A stretch of 37,030 nt of DNA from Prevotella sp. Lineage in GTDB: Bacteria > Bacteroidota > Bacteroidia > Bacteroidales > Bacteroidaceae. A program made the translations under genes and the position numbers. Below the pieces are notes generated by a model, which did no database searches, was not told the DNA's origin, and saw nothing but the letters and a program-made list of their open reading frames with translations. The stretch is taken from positions 1 to 37,030 of the forward strand of contig JAGAWQ010000002.1 of assembly GCA_017941345.1 (NCBI GenBank), written 5' to 3'. Shown here piece by piece: positions 32,246-37,030 of this stretch (the stretch's first letter is position 1; every line of letters begins with the position of its first letter).

Positions 32246-33241
32246 TCAATGTTTTCGCTTTGTAACCACAACCGACAGCAGCATTGACAGGACGAGGACA
32301 CCAAAGATAACGGCAAGACTGACGGGGGTGGGCACCTCGATGAGCGGCATATTTAAGTTCATACCCAACAAGGAGCCGATGTCGTTGATGTACTCGTTCA
32401 TCACCAGCAGCATTTTTACTCCCACGAAAATGAGGATGATGCCGAGGCCATATTTCAGATAGGTAAAGTATTTGGCGACTGCTGCCAATGCGAAGTAGAG
32501 AGCGCGGAGGCCGAGAATTGCGAAGATGTTGGAGGTGAGTACGATGAACGGGGCGCGGCTGACACTGAACACGGCGGGGATGCTATCGACGGCAAAAGCG
32601 ACGTCAGTGGTCTCGATGACCAGCAGGGCGACAAAGAGCGGTGTGGCTAGCCGTCGGCCATTCTCCATGATGAAAAACCGCTCGCCGTGCATCTTTTCGG
32701 TCACTGGATAGACCTTACGGAACCATTGCACGATGATGTTCTGCGTGGGATCAGTCTGTGTATCTTCGTCGTGCGTGAACATCTTGCCGCCCGTATAGAG
32801 CAGGAACAGGCCGAACAAGCCCAGCACCCACTCAAACCGCTCGACCATCGCCGCACCGGCAAAAATAAAGATGCTGCGGAGGACCAATGCTCCAAAAATG
32901 CCCCAGAAGAGCACCTCGTGCTGATACTTCCGCTCGATGCCAAAGAACGAGAACAGCATGAGGAACACGAACAGGTTGTCCATCGACAGCGACTTCTCTA
33001 TCAGGTAGCCCGCCAGAAACTCCATCGCCTTTTCGTGCGGTTCCACAGGATAGAATAGGTAGATGAACGCGCAGAACACCAGCGACACACCTATCCAGAC
33101 GGCGGTCATCTGGAGTGCCTCTTTCACATTCACCTCGTGCTGTCCCTTGCGTCCGAACATCTTCAGGTCGGCTACCAGCATCAGCAGCACCAATACATAG
33201 AATACAATCCAAGCCCAGAGGGGCACTCCCATTAACGCCAT
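32246..33241 (-). CDS. TerC/Alx family membrane protein
   Basis: A 331-residue polytopic protein of the TerC family (tellurium resistance name; members such as Alx and MeeF-type proteins handle manganese export or metalation of secreted enzymes). It has about eight membrane helices. The acidic intramembrane motifs are LEKSLSMDNLFVF-like (IEKSLSMDNLFVFLMLFSFF) and ALLVIETTDVAFAVDSIPAVF, whose Asp/Glu residues are thought to bind metal. Length is normal. No manganese riboswitch is visible: only 40 bp separate it from the PepSY-like gene. Confidence 0.93.
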   Translation of the reverse strand: MALMGVPLWAWIVFYVLVLLMLVADLKMFGRKGQHEVNVKEALQMTAVWIGVSLVFCAFIYLFYPVEPHEKAMEFLAGYLIEKSLSMDNLFVFLMLFSFFGIERKYQHEVLFWGIFGALVLRSIFIFAGAAMVERFEWVLGLFGLFLLYTGGKMFTHDEDTQTDPTQNIIVQWFRKVYPVTEKMHGERFFIMENGRRLATPLFVALLVIETTDVAFAVDSIPAVFSVSRAPFIVLTSNIFAILGLRALYFALAAVAKYFTYLKYGLGIILIFVGVKMLLVMNEYINDIGSLLGMNLNMPLIEVPTPVSLAVIFGVLVLSMLLSVVVTKRKH

Positions 33242-33281
33242 ATCACTATAACTCCAACAAATTATTCATATTATAATCTTG

Positions 33282-33722
33282 TCACTTGCCAACCCTAATG
33301 ACCTTCCACTGCTTATTGAACTTTATTTCTGTTCCGTCCGACAGTTCTACTTCATGTCCACTTTGGTCTCGCTCTATCTTCACAATCCTACCCTTTGGAT
33401 AGTTTGCCTTGACATATTTACTGATAGCAGCAGGGACTGTTGCTGGTGGAACGGCAGACGACTTGCATTTGATTTCCTTCCATGCGCCCTTACCGTCGAA
33501 TTCCAGTTTGGCGCCATTGTCTAGAGTCACGTCATAACTGGTTTTCCGCATTTCGACGTCCTTCTTGGCTTCTGTAATCTTCTTTCCCTTGAAATGTGTA
33601 TTGATAAACGTCTGAGCAGCCGCAGGCAGTTCTTTTGCGGTAATCACTTTTTCATGTCCGAAACTGGGTGTTGATGGCAGCAAGACCAATAATGCCCATG
33701 TAAAAAAATTCCTTGCGTTCAT
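33282..33722 (-). CDS. exported PepSY-like (DUF2874) protein
   Basis: The 146-residue product has a signal peptide (MNARNFFTWALLVLLPSTPSFG) and two PepSY-like repeats. In the first, AAAQTFINTHFKGKKITEAKK leads to YDVTLDNGAKLEFDGKGAWKEI. In the second, AAISKYVKANYPKGRIVKIER leads to HEVELSDGTEIKFNKQWKVI. Such proteins are common periplasmic proteins in Bacteroidetes, with inhibitor-like or unknown roles. The frame is open to 33890, but the extra 56 codons overlap the cotransporter gene and lack family similarity, so I start at 33722. Confidence 0.88.
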   Translation of the reverse strand: MNARNFFTWALLVLLPSTPSFGHEKVITAKELPAAAQTFINTHFKGKKITEAKKDVEMRKTSYDVTLDNGAKLEFDGKGAWKEIKCKSSAVPPATVPAAISKYVKANYPKGRIVKIERDQSGHEVELSDGTEIKFNKQWKVIRVGK

Positions 33723-33756
33723 AATATTTGCTTTTTTAATGATAAATATGTTTCTT

Positions 33757-35445
33757 CTATTTCCCGAATCTTGCCTGAACGACGTTAACCACGTAGTCGC
33801 CCAGTTTCTCGCACTCGTTGACGAGGTCAGCGAAGACAGTGCCGAGAGCGTAGTCGTATTCACGGGCGTTGACGGCACGGATATTTTCACCTTTTAACCG
33901 CTGGCGCATCTGGTTGATATCGTTCTCAATGCGGTAACTGTCGCGGATATCGTGCTCAGAGCGGTGACCAGACATGATGGTATTCATCTGTGACAGAGCA
34001 TCGTCGCAGAGGGTCATCATGGCCTGCAATTGGGTGCGCTGGTTGGCGGTAAAGTCCTTGCCCGTCTCTTGCAGACGGTTCATTGTGCGGGCCAAATTGT
34101 AGCAGGCATCTCCGATGCTTTCCAGTTCGCCCACCTCGCGCAACATCTGGCGCACTTTTACTTTGGTTTCGTCGCTGAGGTGGTTCTCGCTCACCTTCTC
34201 TAAGAAGCGGGCTATCTCTATCTCCATACGGTCGGTGTAGTCCTCCTGGCTCTCTATCTGGCTGAACAGATGCGCGAACTTGCCCTCGTCGCGTTCGTCC
34301 GTCAGTTGGCGTACCATGCCAAACATCCGTTGTACGCGCACGCCAAACTGTGCCGTCTCCTTCTGGGCCTGCAGGACGGAGATTTCGGGCGTCTGCATCA
34401 GGTTGGTCTCGATGTACTGCAAGCGGAATTGCTCCTGCTCAGGCTGGGGCTTCTCTGGCAACAGCCAGCACACCACGCGCTCCAACTGGGGAATCAGTCC
34501 TATCAGAATGGCCGTGTTCGTCACGTTGAAACAGGTATGGAACATGGCCAGCACCACGGGCAAGAGTGTGGCTTGACCGCCAGCCGTCGGATCGTAGCCC
34601 ACCAATTGGCACACCATATCGACAAAGGGATAGAACACGCAGAGCACCCAAATAACTCCGAACACATTGAACAACAAGTGTGCCAATGCCGCCCGACGAG
34701 CCTGTGTATTAGCACCGAGAGCCGCAAGATTAGCCGTTGCCGTCGTACCGATATTTTCACCCATCACCAAGGCTATGCCTAAATAAATAGGTAATACGCC
34801 CGTAGAGCAGAGTAGGATGGTGATAGCCATGACGGCTGCCGACGACTGTACGATGCAGGTAATCAGTGTACCGATGCCCAAAAAGGCAAGAATCGTCCAA
34901 TAGCTGTTGGTGTCGAACGAAGCAAAGAACCGCACCACCGCCTCGTTGTGCTCCAGGTCCATCTCCTTACCCGCTGTACTCAGCATCACCAGCGATAGGA
35001 ACATAAACGCGATGCCAAACAGGAAGTCGCCCACAAAGCGGTGGCGCTTCATGTAGATAAGTATGATGCCGATGGCAAAAGCCGGGAACACGACGCTGGT
35101 CAAATCGACGTTGTAGCCCAGCGACATAATCCAAGCCGTGAGCGTCGTACCGATGTTGGCACCCATAATTACCGAGATGGCCTGCGCCAGCGTCAGTAGT
35201 CCTGCCGACACGAACGAAACGGTCATCACCGTCGTGGCCGACGACGACTGCACAGCACAAGTCACGAAGGTTCCCGTCAGCATCCCCGTCAAACGGTTTG
35301 TGGTCATCCGTGCCAGAATGTGTCTTAACTGCGGTCCCGCCATCTTCTGCAGGGCATCACTCATCATACGCATGCCGTAGATGAGCAGTCCTAATGCTCC
35401 AAGCAGTTTCAGCGATACCATCAAATAGTCTTGAGTTGTCTCCAT
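33757..35445 (-). CDS. Na/phosphate cotransporter, NptA family with PhoU-like tail
   Basis: The 562-residue protein has two Na/Pi-cotransporter repeats with the QSSS signatures VQSSSATTVM (Gln66) and VQSSAAVMAITIL. Each repeat is followed by GANIGTT or GENIGTT, the phosphate/sodium sites. About eight membrane helices come first, and a PhoU-like helical domain follows (about residues 350-562). It would import phosphate with sodium, or be a phosphate-homeostasis protein. It has a strong promoter with an adjoining inverted repeat. Confidence 0.95.
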   Translation of the reverse strand: METTQDYLMVSLKLLGALGLLIYGMRMMSDALQKMAGPQLRHILARMTTNRLTGMLTGTFVTCAVQSSSATTVMTVSFVSAGLLTLAQAISVIMGANIGTTLTAWIMSLGYNVDLTSVVFPAFAIGIILIYMKRHRFVGDFLFGIAFMFLSLVMLSTAGKEMDLEHNEAVVRFFASFDTNSYWTILAFLGIGTLITCIVQSSAAVMAITILLCSTGVLPIYLGIALVMGENIGTTATANLAALGANTQARRAALAHLLFNVFGVIWVLCVFYPFVDMVCQLVGYDPTAGGQATLLPVVLAMFHTCFNVTNTAILIGLIPQLERVVCWLLPEKPQPEQEQFRLQYIETNLMQTPEISVLQAQKETAQFGVRVQRMFGMVRQLTDERDEGKFAHLFSQIESQEDYTDRMEIEIARFLEKVSENHLSDETKVKVRQMLREVGELESIGDACYNLARTMNRLQETGKDFTANQRTQLQAMMTLCDDALSQMNTIMSGHRSEHDIRDSYRIENDINQMRQRLKGENIRAVNAREYDYALGTVFADLVNECEKLGDYVVNVVQARFGK

Positions 35446-35476
35446 TTGCTTTCTTGAGTTATTATTCTTTCGAATG

Positions 35477-35507
35477 CAAAATTAGAATGATTTCACTTAG
35501 CCACAAA
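35477..35507 (-). promoter_or_regulatory. promoter of the Na/phosphate cotransporter gene
   Basis: On the minus strand TTTG (35504-35507), a 19-bp spacer and TAATTTTG (35477-35484), followed by CA: a full Bacteroidetes promoter 31 bp before the ATG at 35445. Confidence 0.75.
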
Positions 35508-35510
35508 AGA

Positions 35511-35543
35511 AATCCTGTTACAATTGTGTTACGTAACAGGATT
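35511..35543. promoter_or_regulatory. 11-bp-arm inverted repeat just upstream of the cotransporter promoter
   Basis: Arms AATCCTGTTAC (35511-35521) and GTAACAGGATT (35533-35543) are perfect, with an 11-nt centre. The repeat starts 4 bp from the -33 box, a usual place for an activator or repressor site. On the minus strand it is followed by TTTCTTTT, so a terminator is the alternative. Confidence 0.6.
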
Positions 35544-35697
35544 GTAATATTTTTATAAGATAGGGTTTTTACAGATGAAATGCCGCAAAATCGTTTGCTG
35601 TAATATACGAAATTTATTAATTTTAGGTTACTGTAATAAACTTTTTTGCGACAAATTTGGTTATTCCATTAAGTTTTATTAGTTTTAATGTATCAGC

Positions 35698-35825
35698 AAA
35701 TATACAAGATATTGGTCATTTTGTCTTCTTTTAAAGGCTAAAAAAGACTTTTGGGATCGGTTGATTTGACCTTATAAGGCAGAAAAAAGCTGCATGGAAA
35801 GATTATGGAGCTTTTCCAGGCAGAA
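35698..35825 (-). repeat. duplicated hairpin element, copy A
   Basis: The copy shares with 35963-36090 a series of blocks in the same order: AAATAYA, TTGRTCATTTT, AAGGCTAAAAA, GATCGGTT-ATTTG, CCTTA-AAG, GAAAAAAGC and CATGG. It ends (plus orientation) in a hairpin. Confidence 0.8.
35783..35823 (-). terminator. intrinsic terminator in copy A
   Basis: On the minus strand arms around CTGC-TGGAAAAG and CTTTCCA-GCAG form a hairpin (35790-35823) followed by six T (35783-35788). Confidence 0.65.
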
Positions 35826-35962
35826 AAGCATTGTAGTATTAGTAGTCTAAGTCTGGAGTAGTGCGTGTCTCGCCTATTCCATCATAGCTCTTTTCATTCT
35901 AGTCTTTATGATATGTCTATACTTGTTTTGAAAATTAAATGATCACCTACGGAAAGTCTTTC

Positions 35963-36090
35963 AAAAATACAGATTATTGATCATTTTATTTTCATTTTAA
36001 GGCTAAAAATGCCTTTTTTGATCGGTTTATTTGGCCTTAAAAGACTGAAAAAAGCAACATGGGAAATCTTAAAGATTTATCCATGCTGCT
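35963..36090 (-). repeat. duplicated hairpin element, copy B
   Basis: The second copy, in the same orientation as copy A, about 265 bp away. It has an extra plus-strand hairpin AAGGC-TAAAAAT-GCCTT followed by T (36000-36019), which is weaker in copy A. Confidence 0.8.
36048..36090 (-). terminator. intrinsic terminator in copy B (after yqeY-like gene)
   Basis: On the minus strand AGCAGCATGG and AAATCTT pair with AAGATTT and CCATGTTGCT around a short loop, followed by six T (36048-36053). It lies about 145 bp beyond the stop of the yqeY-like gene and fits as its terminator. Stem bases differ from copy A but remain paired. Confidence 0.7.
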
Positions 36091-36100
36091 AATTTTCAAT

Positions 36101-36152
36101 TAGTTACGCTTTTCTAAGCCGAATTAAATGATCAATACTCATCCTCGTTGAA
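36101..36152 (-). repeat. two-block repeat, copy 2
   Basis: Block one TAGTTACGCTTTTCTAAGC (36101-36119) and block two AATACTCATCCTCGTTGAA (36134-36152), the latter identical to copy 1. The gap between the blocks is 10 bp longer than in copy 1. On the minus strand block two ends a 22-codon frame (36132-36200), again terminating FNEDEY-stop. Confidence 0.75.
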
Positions 36153-36235
36153 GTTTAAAGCACATACTGAGTACCAGCGAGTTACGGTGCTCTGTGCCAT
36201 TATTGTGCCACTAATTCCAAACATAAAATCTAAGT

Positions 36236-36685
36236 TTATGCCAAGAGTTTCTTTACAATCTCAGAAATGACTCGGCCATCAGCCTTTCCTGCCAACTGCT
36301 TGCTGGCTGTGCCCATAACCATTCCCATCTCCTTCATGCTTGTGGCTCCCACTTCAGCAATAATCTTCTTCACCTCTGCCTCAATCTCCTCTTGGGAAAG
36401 TTGTTTCGGCAGGTAACTCTCAAGTACCTCCACCTGTGCCAACTCAGCATCAGCCAAATCCTGGCGTCCTGCTTGTGTGTAGGTCGTCGCCGTCTCTTTG
36501 CCCTGCTTTGCAAGTTTTGAGATAATCTTCAATGCATCAGCATCAGCCAATGTGTCGTTGGCTCCAGGAGCAGTCTTTGCCTCAAGGAACACTTTCTTAA
36601 TGTTGCGGAGCGTCTCCAGGCGCACCTTGTCGCGAGCCTTCATTGCAGACTTGATGTCCTCGCTAATCTGATCGAATAATGCCAT
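36236..36685 (-). CDS. GatB/YqeY domain protein
   Basis: A 149-residue YqeY-family protein. The family shares the tail domain of the GatB amidotransferase subunit, which contacts tRNA, but its own role is unclear. Family marks are SEDIKSAMKARDKVRLETLRNIKKVF, the QAGRQDLADAELAQVEVLESYLPKQLS helix and GMVMGTASKQLAGKADGRVISEIVKK. I start at the ATG at 36685; a TTG at 36727 falls inside the promoter region. Confidence 0.94.
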   Translation of the reverse strand: MALFDQISEDIKSAMKARDKVRLETLRNIKKVFLEAKTAPGANDTLADADALKIISKLAKQGKETATTYTQAGRQDLADAELAQVEVLESYLPKQLSQEEIEAEVKKIIAEVGATSMKEMGMVMGTASKQLAGKADGRVISEIVKKLLA

Positions 36686-36724
36686 AATATCGTTATTATT
36701 ATCAATCAATACGTTTTTATGCTG

Positions 36725-36732
36725 CAAAAATA
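36725..36732 (-). promoter_or_regulatory. -7 box for the yqeY-like gene
   Basis: TATTTTTG followed by CA on the minus strand, 40 bp before the ATG at 36685. A possible TTG -33 is spaced 17 bp, slightly short. Confidence 0.5.
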
Positions 36733-36857
36733 ATCATTTTCCATCTGAACAACTCACACTTCTATAAAGTTTTAGTTTAATTTAGCGATTAAATTATTAA
36801 TGTGCTTCGCGAACCTTATATATAATATCACTAGTGTCTCTTAATATATGTTAATCA

Positions 36858-36915
36858 TTCGCAAATTTACGAACAAATGTTTGAGTATTCGAATTATTGT
36901 TCGTAAATTTGCGAA
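36858..36915. promoter_or_regulatory. ArsR-type operator: 19-bp perfect inverted repeat, two palindromic sites
   Basis: TTCGCAAATTTACGAACAA (36858-36876) and its exact reverse complement (36897-36915) are separated by 20 bp. Each arm itself is close to a palindrome, TTCG-n-AAATTT-n-CGAA, the size of site bound by ArsR/SmtB dimers. The second site covers the -7 box of the regulator gene. A smaller palindrome, ATTCGAAT, lies between (36887-36894). Confidence 0.8.
36880..36911 (+). promoter_or_regulatory. promoter of the ArsR-type regulator gene
   Basis: TTTG (36880-36883), a 20-bp spacer and TAAATTTG (36904-36911), 24 bp before the ATG at 36935. The -7 box lies inside the operator, so self-repression is likely. 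Confidence 0.75.
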
Positions 36916-36934
36916 CAAATTCAGACATTTCAGA

Positions 36935-37030
36935 ATGGAGAACAAGAAAGTATATACAGAGAAACAGGAGCGGATTGCCCGATTTGCCAAAGCTTTGGGA
37001 CATCCGGCACGTATTGCTATTATGCAGTTT
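36935..37030 (+). CDS. partial ArsR/SmtB family transcriptional regulator
   Basis: Thirty-two codons are visible before the window edge. ARFAKALGHPARIAIMQF is the conserved first helix pair of ArsR-family winged-helix repressors, which usually sense metals or other small ligands and repress their own operon. The sensing site would lie beyond the edge. The promoter and double palindrome just upstream support the call. The downstream target genes are not in the window. Confidence 0.85.
   Translation, partial: MENKKVYTEKQERIARFAKALGHPARIAIMQF

Larger units (their letters stand above)
35446..36235. other. 790-bp AT-rich non-coding region
   Basis: Besides the cotransporter promoter this gap holds an 11-bp-arm inverted repeat, two related ~130-bp elements with hairpins, and copy 2 of the two-block repeat. 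No frame longer than about 60 codons looks like a gene. Base composition is clearly richer in A/T than the flanking genes. Confidence 0.8.

Noticed and set aside
33242..33281. Manganese (yybP-ykoY) riboswitch before the TerC gene
   Set aside because: The 40-bp space is too short and AT-rich for that structure.
30584..36235. Mobile genetic element carrying the two-component/TerC/phosphate genes
   Set aside because: There is no integrase, transposase or other mobility gene, and the genes look like ordinary chromosomal ones. Only the flanking repeat supports it, so I list the repeat as a finding and do not call an element.

Overview
The window looks like a chromosomal segment of a Bacteroidales bacterium, most likely Prevotella or a close relative. 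The evidence is a gldK-L-M-N/porP type IX secretion cluster, A-rich weak ribosome binding sites, many copies of the Bacteroidetes -7 promoter element TAnnTTTG (often with a -33 TTTG 19-20 bp upstream), and protein families typical of this group (BT_3928-type DoxX protein, DUF1599, DUF4250, PepSY-like). I see no rRNA, tRNA, CRISPR array, intact transposase, integrase or phage gene.

Layout. (1) 1-381, minus: 5' end of a membrane protein cut by the window edge. (2) 437-7063, minus: porP, gldK, gldL, gldM, gldN and a small outer-membrane barrel gene. (3) 7169-7945, plus: a radical SAM protein, meeting tail to tail with (4) 7947-14608, minus: a tripartite RND efflux operon (adaptor, pump, outer-membrane factor) with an lpxA-like gene as last cistron. 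(5) 14809-15363, plus: a very small sigma-70 factor whose end overlaps a convergent CCA tRNA nucleotidyltransferase gene (minus). (6) 16888-22989, plus: a PAP2 phosphatase with a probable beta-barrel, DUF1599, a DoxX/MauE-like protein read without a stop into triose-phosphate isomerase, a SPOR protein, GTP cyclohydrolase I and a small membrane protein, closed by an intrinsic terminator. (7) 23015-25732, minus: PPC/DUF296 protein, fucose-isomerase-like protein and ROK kinase. (8) 25940-26986, plus: an exported glutathione peroxidase-nitroreductase fusion. (9) 27433-29809, minus: thioesterase (shortened), nitroreductase, an FKBP remnant, a tyrosine phosphatase and a DEDDh exonuclease. (10) 29889-30367, plus: DUF4250 protein and a small unknown. 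(11) 30584-35445, minus: histidine kinase, response regulator, TerC, PepSY-like protein, Na/phosphate cotransporter. (12) 36236-36685, minus: YqeY/GatB-like protein. (13) 36935 to the edge, plus: start of an ArsR regulator with a well-formed operator and promoter.

Most genes are housekeeping or envelope functions. The least explained material lies between genes: stacked 22-bp and 11-bp tandem arrays (27082-27255); a duplicated element of about 130 bp in which each copy carries a minus-strand terminator whose stem differs by paired changes (35698-36090); a two-block repeat, including a perfect 19-bp direct repeat, on both sides of the two-component/TerC/phosphate-transporter block (30439-30481 and 36101-36152); and a 19-bp-arm inverted repeat over the ArsR promoter. 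Within genes, the DoxX-TpiA continuous frame, the GPx-nitroreductase fusion, the minimal sigma factor and the run of shortened genes around 28758-29809 deserve a second look. I found no clear candidate for a wholly new defence or secretion system.
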